A DNA stretch of 64,000 bases, from the NCBI RefSeq assembly GCF_000166135.1, contig NC_014666.1, forward strand, positions 2,294,001-2,358,000. Direction: 5' to 3'. Below are positions 8,837 through 18,101 of this stretch, piece after piece; the first letter of the stretch is position 1, and each line of letters starts with the position of its first letter. Both the position numbers and the translations under genes were made by a program. Origin of the DNA: Pseudofrankia inefficax (GTDB lineage Bacteria > Actinomycetota > Actinomycetes > Frankiales > Frankiaceae). The notes below the pieces were generated by a model. The model did no database searches, had not been told where the DNA came from, and saw only the letters and a program-made list of their open reading frames with translations.

Positions 8837-9901
8837 TCAGGGGGTGACGACCGCGCGGCCGCGCAGGGTGGCCTCGTCGAGGGCGCGGTAGGCGTCGGCG
8901 ACCTGGTCGAGCGTGAAGACCTCGACCAGGCTGCGGATGCGGCCGGCGGCGGCCAGCGCGACCACGGCGTGCGCGTCGGCGATCGTCGAGCCCTGGAAGG
9001 TGAAGACCTCCGCCTCGCGGGGCAGGCCGCCGTACCAGCCGGCCCGCAGCCTCCCGCCGGCCGAGCCGACCAGGCCGAACGCGCCGCACGGTCGGACGGC
9101 GCCGATGCCCGCCGTGATCGTCGTGTCGGTGCCGACGAAGTCGAGCACGGCGGCCGCGCCGTCGCCGCCGGTCAGCTCCCTGAGCGCGCCGGTGGTCGCG
9201 CCCGGGTCGTCGCCGACGCCTGGCAGGGTCTCGTCCGCGCCCAGCTCCGCCGCCGTGGCGAGCCGGGCGGGGGAGACGTCGACGGCGACGACGCGGGCCG
9301 GGGAGCAGGCCTTCAGATGCTGGATCGCGAAGCCGCCGAGCCCACCCGCGCCCAGCACGACCGCGGTGCTGCCCGGCTCCAGCACCGGCAGCACACGGCG
9401 GACCGCGTGGTAGGACGTGGCGCCGGCGTCGGTCAGCGGCGCGGCGGCTACCGGGTCGAGCCCGTTCAGCGGGATCAGCGCACGGACCGGCGCGACCACG
9501 TACGGCGCGAGCCCGCCGTCGCGGCCGTAGCCCCGGCCGGCGAGGCCGTTCGGGCAGGCGCTGTCCCGGCCGGCCAGGCAGTAGGCGCACCGGCCGCAGG
9601 ACGTCGGCGAGACCAGCGCGACGGCGGTGCCGACGGCGGGTGCGTCCGCGGCGTCCGGCCCGGCCTCGACGATGGTGCCGGCGATCTCGTGGCCGAGGGT
9701 GAACGGCACCCGCCAGCCGATCAGGTCGCCGATCTCGCCGGGAATCTGGCTCATCGTCAGGTCCGAGTGGCACAGCCCGTTGGCCGCCACGGCGACCAGC
9801 ACCTCGCCAGGACCCGGCATCGGCACCGGCGCCTCGACCAGGTGTGGCGGCCGCAGCCAGGCGGTGATCCGGTAGGCCGGCATGCCGCCGGAGCTGGTCA
9901 T
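8837..9901 (-). CDS. Zinc-dependent medium-chain alcohol dehydrogenase
   Basis: A 354-residue MDR-superfamily dehydrogenase that oxidises an alcohol with NAD(P). It has the catalytic zinc ligands in GLCHSD and GHEIAG, the structural zinc loop with four Cys (SCGRCAYCLAGRDSACPNG) and the Rossmann motif VVLGAGGLGGFA. The start at 9901 is fixed by AGGAGG six bases upstream; the frame remains open further upstream but without support. It is divergent from the amidohydrolase gene and a 14-bp palindrome sits in its 5' region. A second, different MDR dehydrogenase occurs at 59603. Substrate unknown; the surrounding acyl-CoA genes suggest a degradative alcohol. Confidence 0.9.
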   Translation of the reverse strand: MTSSGGMPAYRITAWLRPPHLVEAPVPMPGPGEVLVAVAANGLCHSDLTMSQIPGEIGDLIGWRVPFTLGHEIAGTIVEAGPDAADAPAVGTAVALVSPTSCGRCAYCLAGRDSACPNGLAGRGYGRDGGLAPYVVAPVRALIPLNGLDPVAAAPLTDAGATSYHAVRRVLPVLEPGSTAVVLGAGGLGGFAIQHLKACSPARVVAVDVSPARLATAAELGADETLPGVGDDPGATTGALRELTGGDGAAAVLDFVGTDTTITAGIGAVRPCGAFGLVGSAGGRLRAGWYGGLPREAEVFTFQGSTIADAHAVVALAAAGRIRSLVEVFTLDQVADAYRALDEATLRGRAVVTP

Positions 9902-9934
9902 GGAACCTCCTGCGAGGGAGACGACCTGACGGTC

Positions 9935-9948
9935 CATCAGATCTGATG
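9935..9948. promoter_or_regulatory. 14-bp perfect palindrome, putative operator
   Basis: CATCAGATCTGATG is an exact inverted repeat 34 bp before the alcohol dehydrogenase start and 114 bp before the amidohydrolase start. It does not match the KstR or KstR2 boxes seen elsewhere in the window. The position suggests a repressor site shared by the divergent pair. Confidence 0.5.
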
Positions 9949-10033
9949 TTAGCGTCGGGGCGCGTCGAGCGGACCGGCCGCGCCGCGCGTCCGTCGGCGG
10001 TGGCCGGCACGGACTGACCAGGCGATCACGCAG

Positions 10034-10063
10034 GGACCTGGCGATTCGGAAGGACCTGGCGAT
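10034..10063. repeat. 12-bp direct repeat with 18-bp period at the amidohydrolase start
   Basis: GGACCTGGCGAT occurs at 10034-10045 and 10052-10063, with a more diverged copy just before (ACCAGGCGATCACG). The second copy includes the first bases of the amidohydrolase ATG, so the duplication created or multiplied a start-proximal segment. Confidence 0.6.
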
Positions 10064-11285
10064 GACGACGGACGGCGGGCACTCGTTCGGCGAGCTGCCG
10101 AGGATCATCAGCGTGGACGACCACGTCGTGGAGCCCGCGCACCTGTGGCGGACCTGGCTGCCGGCCCGGTTCCGCGATGCCGGCCCGCGGGTGGAACGGC
10201 GCGGCATCGGGACGCTCGCGCACGTCGGCGGCGGCAGCTACCGGCAGACCTTCGACCCCGACGGCCCGCCGGCCGACTGCTGGGTCTACCAGGACCTCGT
10301 CTACATCAACAAGCGGCACGTCGCGGCGGTCGGCTTCGACCGCGACGAGATGACGATGACGCCGATCACCTACGACGAGATGCGCCCCGGCTGTTACGAG
10401 CCGGCCGCCCGGCTGGCCGACATGGACCTCAACCACGTCGAGGCGTCGCTGTGCTTCCCGACCTTCCCGCGGTTCTGCGGCCAGACGTTCGCCGAGGCCG
10501 CCGACCGTGACCTCGCCGCCGCCTGCGTCGCCGCCTACAACGACTGGATGGTCGAGGAGTGGTGCGGCGACTCGGGCGGCCGCCTGATCCCGCTGTGCCT
10601 GATCCCGCTGTGGGACGTGGACCTCGCGGCGGCCGAGGTCCGCCGCAACGCGGCCCGAGGCGTGCGGGCCGTCTGCTTCAGCGAGATCCCGCCGAAGCTC
10701 GGCCTGCCGAGCATCCACAGCGGCTACTGGGACCCGTTCGCCGCCGCCTGCCAGGAGACCGGGACGGTGGTCTGCATGCACATCGGCTCGTCGTCCTCGA
10801 TGCCGGCGACCTCGGCCGACGCGCCGGTCGCGGTCGCGGCGACGCTGTCGTTCAACAACGCGATGGCCTCGCTCGCGGACTGGCTGTTCTCCGGCCTGCT
10901 GGTCCGCTTCCCGGCCCTGAGGCTCGCCTACTCCGAGGGCCAGATCGGCTGGCTGCCCTACGCGCTGGAGCGGGCGGACGACGTCTGGCGGGAGCACCGG
11001 GCCTGGGGCGGGGTGCGCGACCTGGTGCCGCAGCCGCCGTCGACCTACTTCCGCCGGCAGGTCTACGGGTGCTTCTTCCGCGACCGGCACGGCCTCGCCT
11101 CGCTGGCGGAGATCGGCGTCGACAACGTCACCTTCGAGACCGATTACCCGCACACCGACTCGACCTGGCCAGAGACCAAGCGGGTCGCCGAGCGGCTGAT
11201 GGCGGGCCTCGACGCCGAGACGGTCCACAAGGTCGTGCGCGGCAACGCGATCCGGATGCTCGGTCTCGACCTGGCCAGTGGATAG
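10062..11285 (+). CDS. Amidohydrolase family 2 protein (metal-dependent TIM barrel)
   Basis: A 407-residue member of the PF04909 amidohydrolase/decarboxylase group. The first metal motif is SVDDHVVEP (D-x-H type) near residue 14. VCMHIGSSS follows in the barrel, and FETDYPHTDSTWP near the C-terminus carries the last metal-ligand Asp. Relatives hydrolyse or decarboxylate ring-derived carboxylates. Actinomycete paralogs are frequent in steroid and aromatic-degradation islands, but the exact reaction is unknown. A GAAGGA sequence precedes the ATG. Its stop codon overlaps the KstR-type box of the next gene, the acyl-CoA ligase, 48 bp downstream. Confidence 0.85.
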   Translation: MTTDGGHSFGELPRIISVDDHVVEPAHLWRTWLPARFRDAGPRVERRGIGTLAHVGGGSYRQTFDPDGPPADCWVYQDLVYINKRHVAAVGFDRDEMTMTPITYDEMRPGCYEPAARLADMDLNHVEASLCFPTFPRFCGQTFAEAADRDLAAACVAAYNDWMVEEWCGDSGGRLIPLCLIPLWDVDLAAAEVRRNAARGVRAVCFSEIPPKLGLPSIHSGYWDPFAAACQETGTVVCMHIGSSSSMPATSADAPVAVAATLSFNNAMASLADWLFSGLLVRFPALRLAYSEGQIGWLPYALERADDVWREHRAWGGVRDLVPQPPSTYFRRQVYGCFFRDRHGLASLAEIGVDNVTFETDYPHTDSTWPETKRVAERLMAGLDAETVHKVVRGNAIRMLGLDLASG

Positions 11286-11296
11286 AACAGGTTCTA
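11283..11296. promoter_or_regulatory. KstR-type operator before the acyl-CoA ligase gene
   Basis: TAGAACAGGTTCTA has 6-bp inverted arms and matches the established KstR consensus TnnAACnnGTTnnA at every fixed position. It overlaps the amidohydrolase stop codon and lies 37 bp before the ligase start. The same kind of box recurs at 22594, 22623, 22670, 51902 and 57839. Confidence 0.72.
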
Positions 11297-11333
11297 TATT
11301 GCTGGCCGGGAGCGACGACTGGAGGGCACGCGG

Positions 11334-12950
11334 ATGGCGAGCACCCCGACGCAGGCACCGGCCACGGGCCCGGCCGAGGCAGCAGGCCTGATCACCGGCG
11401 CCGACGTCACGACGCTGTGGGGCCTGCTCGCCCGCCGCGCGGCACTCACCCCGGACGCTCCACTCCTGCTCGCCGACGGTGCCGACGGGCCGATCCGGAT
11501 CACCTGCGCCGAGCTGGCCGCCCGGGCCGAGCGGGTCGCGGCCGGGCTGCTCGACGAGTACGCCGTCGGGCCGGGCGCCCGGGTCTGCTGGCAGCTCCCG
11601 ACCCGGGTCGAGACGGTCGTGCTGTCGATGGCGCTCGCCCGCCTCGGGGCCGTGCAGGTGCCGATCATCCACATCTACCGGGAGCGCGAGGTCGCCGTCG
11701 CGCTGCGCCAGACCGGCGCGCGGCTGTTCTGCGTCCCCGGGACCTGGCGCGGCACCGACTACGTCGAGCTGGCCGCGGCGGCCAGCGGGGAGCTGGTCTA
11801 CCGGCCGCGGGTGCTGGTGGTCGGCACCGGCCCGGACGCCCTCCCGGAGGGCGACCCCGCCCTGCTGCCGCCGCCACCCACCGACGGCGAGAAGGTCCGC
11901 TGGATCTACTACACCTCCGGCACGACCTCGCAGCCCAAGGGCGTGCGGCACCGGGACGCCTCGTTGATCGCCGCCGGCGTCGGCCTCGCGCTGGCGTTGG
12001 GCGCCCGCCCGGACGACGTCGGCTCGATCGCCTTCCCGGTGGCGCACATCGGCGGGCCGGACTACCTGGCGATGATGCTGTCCGTCGGGTTCCCAGCGCT
12101 GCTGCTGGAGGCGTTCGTCCCGGCCGACGCGGTCGCCGCCTTCCGCCGCCACGGGGTCACCCTCGCCGGCGGTTCGACCGCCTTCTACACCGCGCTGCTC
12201 ACCGCGAGCCGGCAGTCGCCGACGCCCGGCCAGCCGCTGGTCCCGACGCTGCGCCTGCTCGCCGGCGGCGGGGCGCCCAAGCCGCCGGAGCTGTTCACCG
12301 AGGTGCGGCGGGAGCTCGGCGTCCCGGTCGCGCACGGCTACGGGATGACCGAGATTCCGATGATCACCCAGGGATCACCGGCGGACAGCGACGACGCGCT
12401 GATGTACTCCGAGGGCGCCCCACTGCCCGGGGTCGAGGTGCGGGTCGTCGGCTCCGACGGCGCGGTCGCGCCCGCCGGGGCCGAGGGGGAGATCCGGGTG
12501 CGCGGCGCCACGGTCTGCGCCGGCTACACCGACGCCGAGGCGACCGCCGCCGCGTTCGACGAGGACGGCTGGTTCCGGACCGGGGACCTCGGCGTCATCC
12601 GCCCGGACGGGCACGTCACCCTGACCGGCCGGCTCAAGGACGTGATCATTCGTAAGGGCGAGAACGTCTCGGCCCGGGAGGTCGAGGACCTGCTTTACCA
12701 GCACCCGAAGGTCGGCGCCGTCGCGGTCGTCGGGCTGCCGGACGCCGAGCGCGGCGAGCTGGTCTGCGCGGTCGTCGAACCCGCGGCCGGCGAGCCACCG
12801 CCCACGCTGGCCGAGCTGGTCGCATTCCTGCGCGCCGCCGGGCTGATGACGCAGAAGATTCCGGAACGCCTGGAGATCCTCGACGCGCTGCCCAGAAATG
12901 CCACGCTGAAGATTCTCAAGCACGAGCTGCGGGCCCGCTACGCGCCCTGA
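11334..12950 (+). CDS. Acyl-CoA synthetase (AMP-dependent ligase, FadD-like)
   Basis: A 538-residue ANL-superfamily ligase that activates a carboxylic acid with ATP and CoA. The P-loop YYTSGTTSQPKGVRH, GYGMTEIPM, the hinge TGDLGVIRPDGHVTLTGRLK and the C-terminal catalytic Lys in RNATLKILKHE are all present. GACTGGAGG precedes ATG 11334. The KstR-type box upstream suggests a steroid or side-chain acid as substrate. It is not obviously FadD3, FadD17 or FadD19 by the segments I can recall, so no symbol is given. A strong hairpin terminator follows. Confidence 0.92.
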   Translation: MASTPTQAPATGPAEAAGLITGADVTTLWGLLARRAALTPDAPLLLADGADGPIRITCAELAARAERVAAGLLDEYAVGPGARVCWQLPTRVETVVLSMALARLGAVQVPIIHIYREREVAVALRQTGARLFCVPGTWRGTDYVELAAAASGELVYRPRVLVVGTGPDALPEGDPALLPPPPTDGEKVRWIYYTSGTTSQPKGVRHRDASLIAAGVGLALALGARPDDVGSIAFPVAHIGGPDYLAMMLSVGFPALLLEAFVPADAVAAFRRHGVTLAGGSTAFYTALLTASRQSPTPGQPLVPTLRLLAGGGAPKPPELFTEVRRELGVPVAHGYGMTEIPMITQGSPADSDDALMYSEGAPLPGVEVRVVGSDGAVAPAGAEGEIRVRGATVCAGYTDAEATAAAFDEDGWFRTGDLGVIRPDGHVTLTGRLKDVIIRKGENVSAREVEDLLYQHPKVGAVAVVGLPDAERGELVCAVVEPAAGEPPPTLAELVAFLRAAGLMTQKIPERLEILDALPRNATLKILKHELRARYAP

Positions 12951-12974
12951 ACCGTTCCGGCGGCAGAAACAGAA

Positions 12975-13006
12975 CGGGCCCGGACGGCAATCGCTGTCCG
13001 GGCCCG
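12975..13006. terminator. GC-rich hairpin, probable bidirectional terminator
   Basis: An 11-bp perfect stem (CGGGCCCGGAC / GTCCGGGCCCG) with a 10-base loop lies between the convergent acyl-CoA ligase and subtilase genes. There is no long T tract, as is usual for actinomycete terminators. Confidence 0.75.
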
Positions 13007-13036
13007 CTCCCTGTCGCGGTCAGGCCATCACCGTGC

Positions 13037-14800
13037 TCAGCGCAGCTTGGCCACGTTCGCGGCGCTGATGATGCCGTACCCGTAGAAGCCGTTGTCCTTG
13101 ACCGTGCCCTGGCAGACCGGCGCGTAGCCGGCGTTCTGGGGCTCGGGGTACTGGTTGGCGGCCGGGCAGGCCGTCGGCGTGGCCGTCTGTTCGAGCGCCC
13201 GCGTGACCGTCTTCGGGTCGAGCGTCAGCCCGCCGTGGGCCCGGTCGGGGCGCCCGAGCTGGCTGACGATGAGCGCCGCGACCCCGACCGCGTGCGGGGA
13301 GGCCATCGACGTTCCCTGCAGGTACTGGTAGTACGACGTGACGCCCTTGCTGTCGTCGCGGATGACGAACGGGGTCGTCGGGTTGCCCGCGCTGTCGATG
13401 TCGCCGACCGCGCTCGCGACGTTCTTCGGGTAGGCGGCCAGGATCAGGTTCCCCGGGGTGCGGAACGTCGCCGAGCCGTACTGGTCGTCGTAGTCACCGC
13501 CGGGTGCCGCCACCGTCGTGTGGGTCAGGCCGTAGTTGCTGAAGTACGACAGCCGCTTGGACGGGCCGACCGCGTTGACGGACAGGACGCCCTTGGCCTC
13601 CGACGGCATCGACAGGCACGAGTTGTCGATGACGCGCGAGTGCGCGGCCGTCCCGCTCTGCGGGTACGGGTAGTCCGGGCTGGTGTCGTCCGACGAGAGG
13701 TGGTCGAGGTCGGTCGACTCGTTGCCGGAGGCCGCGATCAGCGTGACGTTGTGGGCCGTCGCGTAGCCGACCGCGCGCTGGGTGGCCGTGATGATCGTGC
13801 GCTGTTCGGCCTGCTGCTGCGGGGTGTCGGCCGGGTTCGCCGTGCAGTTGAACAGCCACGGGTCGGTGTAGAACGACATGTTGACCACGTCGACGCCGAT
13901 GTCGCCGGCGTACGTGATCGCGTCGATCGTGGGCTTCAGGAAGAAGAAGCCCGCGTCCTGGCCGGCGCGGATGTTGACCAGCTGCACGTTCGGCGCGACG
14001 CCCGCGATGCCGAGGCCGTTGAGCGGCGAGGCGATGGTGGACGCGACGTGGGTTCCGTGGCCGTCGTCGTCCTCGTTCACCGGGTCGACGCAGGACGGGT
14101 GCTCACACGGCCCGTCCATCTCCTCCCCGGAGACCGGGTCGGTCGGGATGTCCGTGACGAAGTTGCGGGACAGCTTCGCGTTGAAGTTCGGCGCGATGTC
14201 CGGGTGGGTGCCGTCGATGCCGGTGTCGATGACGCCGACCAGCACGCCCCTGTTGCCCGGCTGCGACTTGTACGAGCCGGTCGTCGTGGCGCCGATCATC
14301 TGCATGTCCCACTGCGCGCCCGCGAGCGGCTCGGCGGCCGGCGTGGGCTTGCCGGGCGGGCCCCAGTGGCTGGGCGCGCCGCCCGCCCGGGAGGAGTCGC
14401 GCTCCTTCTGGGTGAAGGAGTCGCCGGGGTCGGTCGAGCCCGTGCCGGCCGCGTCCGGGACCGCGTAGCCGATCGGGGAGTTCGGGGCGGCACCGACGAG
14501 CGCCGCGTTCCGGTCGGCCTTCGCCTCGAACGCGGGGTCGGTCGAGGTGATGGTCGCGAGGCCCACCTTGGCGTTCTCGGACACCACGGTCCCGCCGAGC
14601 GTGGCGATCGCCGCGCGGGCGGACTGGGCCGAGCCGGCGTAGACGACGACGTAGGTCCTGGCCGCGGCGGCGTTGGCCGGGCCCGGCAGCGCGACGGCGG
14701 CCGGGACGGCGAGGAGGGCCGCGACGAGGGCTGCCTGCCTGGTCCGGCGCCCTCGGCCGGTACGGCGGTCCTGGGGAGGGGATGTGGGGGAGCTGCGCAT
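13037..14800 (-). CDS. Secreted S8 (subtilisin-like) serine peptidase
   Basis: A 587-residue exported protease. A twin-basic N-terminus (RRTGRGRRTR) and hydrophobic stretch ending PGPANAAAA form the signal peptide, followed by an I9-like propeptide (TYVVVYAG...). The catalytic triad is Asp192 in GVIDTGIDGTHPD, His248 in DDDGHGTHVAS and Ser498 in GTSMASPHAVG. No C-terminal anchor is seen. ATG 14800 is preceded by AAAGGTG; the frame remains open upstream but codes for non-protein-like sequence. It faces the acyl-CoA ligase gene across a terminator. The ~275 bp upstream shows no recognised operator. Confidence 0.93.
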   Translation of the reverse strand: MRSSPTSPPQDRRTGRGRRTRQAALVAALLAVPAAVALPGPANAAAARTYVVVYAGSAQSARAAIATLGGTVVSENAKVGLATITSTDPAFEAKADRNAALVGAAPNSPIGYAVPDAAGTGSTDPGDSFTQKERDSSRAGGAPSHWGPPGKPTPAAEPLAGAQWDMQMIGATTTGSYKSQPGNRGVLVGVIDTGIDGTHPDIAPNFNAKLSRNFVTDIPTDPVSGEEMDGPCEHPSCVDPVNEDDDGHGTHVASTIASPLNGLGIAGVAPNVQLVNIRAGQDAGFFFLKPTIDAITYAGDIGVDVVNMSFYTDPWLFNCTANPADTPQQQAEQRTIITATQRAVGYATAHNVTLIAASGNESTDLDHLSSDDTSPDYPYPQSGTAAHSRVIDNSCLSMPSEAKGVLSVNAVGPSKRLSYFSNYGLTHTTVAAPGGDYDDQYGSATFRTPGNLILAAYPKNVASAVGDIDSAGNPTTPFVIRDDSKGVTSYYQYLQGTSMASPHAVGVAALIVSQLGRPDRAHGGLTLDPKTVTRALEQTATPTACPAANQYPEPQNAGYAPVCQGTVKDNGFYGYGIISAANVAKLR

Positions 14801-15075
14801 GAACACGGTCACCTTTATGGGGGCGGAATGCGCTTGATCCGACGGATCCGCGTTCGACACCGTAGTAGAAGCATCGTGATAGGGCCACCAGATGTGGCCG
14901 GTTTTGAGGATCCGTCGTCCGTATGCCACGGGGGGCGCACCGCCAGCACGCCCCACAGGGTCAGGGTAGTTGCGCCGATGTTTCCGCGGTTTCCCGGAGG
15001 CTGATTTCCCCCTCGAACGGTGGGCCGATTGGAATTGCGCGATTTCCCGTCGACGGCCCGTCGGCGAGCGGTACG

Positions 15076-16533
15076 TCAGCCCACCAGCGCCCCGGTCTCG
15101 ATCGAGCCGGCGCTGGCGTGGACCGCCTCGGCCAGCAGGGCGACCGCGGTCGGGATGTCCTGCTCGCCGATCCCGGCCACGCACAGCCGCAGGTGGCTGG
15201 AGTCCTGCTCGCCGACGACGAAGTACCGGCCCGGGATCACCGACACCCCGAGGCGCGCGGCCCGGGTCGCGACCACCTGGTCGTCGGTGCCCCGCGGCAG
15301 CCGCAGCCACAGGCTGATCCCACCGTGCGGGTTCTCGAACGAGCAGTCCGGCAGCTCGGCGGCGAGCGCCGCCGTCAGCGCCGCCATCCGCACCCGCAGC
15401 GCCGTCGAGACGGCCCGCACCTGGGCCGCCCAGCCGGGGCCGGTCACCATCTCGATGGCGGTGTGCTGCAACGGCGTCGGCACGAAGAAGTCGTCGACCT
15501 GGCGCATCGCGGCCAGCCGGTTCATCACCGGCCCCCGCGCCACCAGCGCGCCGACCCGCAGGCTCGGCGCCAGGATCTTCGTCAGTGAGCAGATGGTGAT
15601 GACGTGCCCCGCGTCGTCGTCGCGCCACAGCGGTGGCGGCGCGAGCTGGCCGTGACCGAGCCACCGGGAGAAGTCGTCCTCGACGATGAAGGCGCCGGCC
15701 TTCTCGCAGATGTCGAGGACGGCGCGGCGCCGGTCATGCGCGAGCACCGCGCCGGTCGGGTTGGCGTACGTGGGCTGCAGGAACAGCAGCCGGGCCGAGG
15801 TGGCCGCGAACGCCCGCTCCAGCAGCTCCGGGCGCACCCCGTCCGCGTCGGTCGGCACCGGCACGGGGACGAGGCCCGCGCTGCGCGCGACGGCGAGCGC
15901 GCCGTGGTAGGTCGGGACCGCGAACAGCAGCGGGCTGCCCGCCGGCAGGAGCGCGCGGAACGCGGCCGACAGCGCGCCCTGGGCGGCCGGGGTGATCAGC
16001 ACCTCGCTGGGGTCGGCGCCGACCTGCCGGCCGAACCAGCTCCGCAGCTCGGCGACCCCCATCGCCGGGGGAGCGGCCCAGGCGTCCGGGCGCCGCACCG
16101 CGCGGGTCGCCGCGGCCGCGAGCCTGCTGTCGGCCCGCAGCGACGCGTCCAGGTAGCCCGCACCCAGCTCGAACCCGTGGACGCTCGCGCGGCCCAGGAC
16201 CAGCTCGACCCCGCCGGACCCGGCGACGGGGCTCGCGCCCAGCGCCACCTGCTGCCAGTCGGTGTCCCCGACGCGGGGAGTGCGGCGGGCCGCGACGAAC
16301 GTGCCGGCGCCGGGCCGGGTCACCAGAGCCCCTTCGGTCACCAGCCGGGCGAGCGCGCGCTGCACGGTCACCGGCCCGACGCCGAGGCGCTGCTGCAGCT
16401 CGCGGGTGCTGGGCAGCCGCGCCCCCACGGCGCGGGCGTCCGCCAGCGCGCGCAGCTCGTCGGCGACCTTCTCGACACTGCCGGTGTCGGTACGGCCAGC
16501 GGTGCCGGTACGGCCAGTGCTACTATATTTCAT
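15076..16533 (-). CDS. MocR-type transcriptional regulator (GntR-aminotransferase fusion)
   Basis: A 485-residue PLP-dependent regulator. Residues ~20-85 form a GntR winged helix (LPSTRELQQRLGVGPVTVQRA). The rest is a fold-type-I aminotransferase domain with PTYANPTGAVL, VEDDFSRW and the Schiff-base Lys319 in SLTKILAPS. MocR proteins control PLP, GABA, ectoine or transport genes. Its target here is unclear; a short membrane-peptide frame lies divergently. A perfect palindrome at 16544-16555 just upstream of the start is a candidate autoregulatory site. ATG 16533 is the start. Confidence 0.9.
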   Translation of the reverse strand: MKYSSTGRTGTAGRTDTGSVEKVADELRALADARAVGARLPSTRELQQRLGVGPVTVQRALARLVTEGALVTRPGAGTFVAARRTPRVGDTDWQQVALGASPVAGSGGVELVLGRASVHGFELGAGYLDASLRADSRLAAAATRAVRRPDAWAAPPAMGVAELRSWFGRQVGADPSEVLITPAAQGALSAAFRALLPAGSPLLFAVPTYHGALAVARSAGLVPVPVPTDADGVRPELLERAFAATSARLLFLQPTYANPTGAVLAHDRRRAVLDICEKAGAFIVEDDFSRWLGHGQLAPPPLWRDDDAGHVITICSLTKILAPSLRVGALVARGPVMNRLAAMRQVDDFFVPTPLQHTAIEMVTGPGWAAQVRAVSTALRVRMAALTAALAAELPDCSFENPHGGISLWLRLPRGTDDQVVATRAARLGVSVIPGRYFVVGEQDSSHLRLCVAGIGEQDIPTAVALLAEAVHASAGSIETGALVG

Positions 16534-16543
16534 GAGAAGACAA

Positions 16544-16555
16544 GATAGCGCTATC
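16544..16555. promoter_or_regulatory. 12-bp palindrome upstream of the MocR gene
   Basis: GATAGCGCTATC lies 10 bp before the MocR start codon and about 90 bp before the divergent small frame. An 8-bp part of it (ATAGCGCT) reappears in the loop and right arm of the hairpin at 16840-16877. Operator function is inferred. Confidence 0.45.
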
Positions 16556-16641
16556 GGCCTGATCCCGTCATCCGCTTTCCGGCGACAGGCCTGGACGCTG
16601 TCCAGCCGGCCCGCGACGGGCCGCGCCGCCGGCGGCGCGCG

Positions 16642-16794
16642 GTGACCGCCGCGCTGACCGCCGCCGTGGTCGTCGGTCTGCTCGTGGCGGGCGGTCTCCT
16701 GTCCTGGCTGCTCGGGCCTGACACCAGGGATGCCGACTACGGGCTGCGTACGCCCAGCCCCCGTGACGATTCCATCGGATCCCGGTTTCCGTGA
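16642..16794 (+). CDS. Putative 50-residue single-pass membrane peptide
   Basis: GTG at 16642 opens a short frame with one hydrophobic segment (VVVGLLVAGGLLSWLLG) and a short charged, Ser/Pro-containing tail ending at TGA 16792-16794. It is divergent from the MocR gene and followed by a hairpin. No homolog is recalled and no clear ribosome binding site is seen, so it may not be translated. Confidence 0.3.
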   Translation: MTAALTAAVVVGLLVAGGLLSWLLGPDTRDADYGLRTPSPRDDSIGSRFP

Positions 16795-16839
16795 CCCGGC
16801 GCCGCCGCGCGCGCTGCCCGTGCCGGGCCCGGAGAACGA

Positions 16840-16877
16840 CTGAAGGGCCGGAGGCGATAGCGCTTCCGGCCCTTCAG
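16840..16877. terminator. Long GC-rich hairpin
   Basis: A 16-bp stem (CTGAAGGGCCGGAGGC with GCTTCCGGCCCTTCAG, one G-T pair) and a 6-base loop lie between the small membrane-peptide frame and the convergent MHYT gene. Probably terminates in both directions. Confidence 0.7.
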
Positions 16878-16943
16878 CCCAGCTGTGCTACTGCGCCGGA
16901 CCGCGCCGCTGGGCGCGGCGGAGGCCCGATCGTCCGTCCGGGG

Positions 16944-17822
16944 TCACCGCCGCCCGGCGAACAGGTCCGGACTGCCCGGGTCGGCGCCGCGCGCGGCCGC
17001 CTGCTCGGCCGGCCGGCCGGTGGGAATGGGCACGGGCCCGGTCGCATGCCGGCCGCCCGCCCGGCCCAGGGCGAGGTCCGCGTGGTTCTCGTTGATCGTG
17101 TTGAACGCCGCGAAGATCACCAGGATGAGCACGGTGAAGGCGATCACGCAGACCAGGAAGGTGAGCGAGATCGGGTCCGCCCCTGAGTCCTGCCGCGGGG
17201 TCCTGGTGACCGCGATGGTGGTGGCCGCCATCGCGGTGTAGTGCATCCCGCAGACCGCGGCCGCCATGACGGCGCTCGCCGCGATGACGTGCTGGACGGT
17301 CCTGACCCGGAAGGCGATCCAGAGGGCGGCCAGCGCGGCCACCACGGCGATCGCGAGCGACGCGGCCACCAGCTTCGGGTCGTACCTGACGGAGCTGCCG
17401 ACCCGCATGGCGGCCATGCCGGTGTAGTGCATCGCGCCGACGCCGGCTCCGGTGAGGATGCCGGCGAACAGCAGCCGGGCCTTGTTCCGTGGATTGGCGC
17501 CGACGATGGCGAGACCAATCGCCGAAACGACGATGGCGATAAGCAGCGAAAGCGCGGTCAGGGGCAGGTCGTAGACGATCTCGCGGTCGTCGACGTGGTA
17601 ACCGAGCATTCCAATGAAGTGCATGGACCAAATGGCCCCACCGCCCAGCGAGATCGCCGAGGCCACGATCCAGCGGAACCGCGCCGCGCCGTGCGCCGAC
17701 GGGATCCGGACGGCGCTGACCAGCGCCGCGAACGAGCCGACCAGCGCGAAGACGACGGAAGTGATCACGAAAACGATGTCGTCACTGCCATGCTCGTGCG
17801 CCAGCTGAGCAGCTACGGTCAC
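16944..17822 (-). CDS. MHYT-domain integral membrane sensor
   Basis: A 292-residue membrane protein with seven predicted helices and three visible MHYT-like motifs: SMHFIGMLGYHV, GAMHYTGMAAMRV and CGMHYTAMAATTI. Met and His residues of these motifs are thought to bind copper and sense O2, CO or NO. No GGDEF, EAL or kinase domain follows; only a ~50-residue cytoplasmic tail is present, so it would signal through a partner or act alone. GTG 17822 is chosen because a GGGGGGAAG purine run lies just upstream and similarity starts there. Confidence 0.87.
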   Translation of the reverse strand: MTVAAQLAHEHGSDDIVFVITSVVFALVGSFAALVSAVRIPSAHGAARFRWIVASAISLGGGAIWSMHFIGMLGYHVDDREIVYDLPLTALSLLIAIVVSAIGLAIVGANPRNKARLLFAGILTGAGVGAMHYTGMAAMRVGSSVRYDPKLVAASLAIAVVAALAALWIAFRVRTVQHVIAASAVMAAAVCGMHYTAMAATTIAVTRTPRQDSGADPISLTFLVCVIAFTVLILVIFAAFNTINENHADLALGRAGGRHATGPVPIPTGRPAEQAAARGADPGSPDLFAGRR

Positions 17823-18101
17823 TTTCTTCCCCCCAAGGGTGCAATACGTCTGACTCGTTGCTAGCACACACCGGGTGAGGGGGTCGTTCGGCGCCGAACG
17901 CGGCATCTTGACTTGCCGCTCTGCGCGGTCGTCCGTGTGACGAACGTAGCTGTTTGATCGTGCAACCACCGGCCGGATATGCCTGGGTGTAGAACCCCGT
18001 TGCAATCCGTGCCAGACCTGTCTGCCCGATGGTGGGGCCAAGAAGACGGCGCCGCGAACCAGCGTTGGGCGGGCGCTCAGCGCCTGTTCCGGCCAACCGC
18101 C

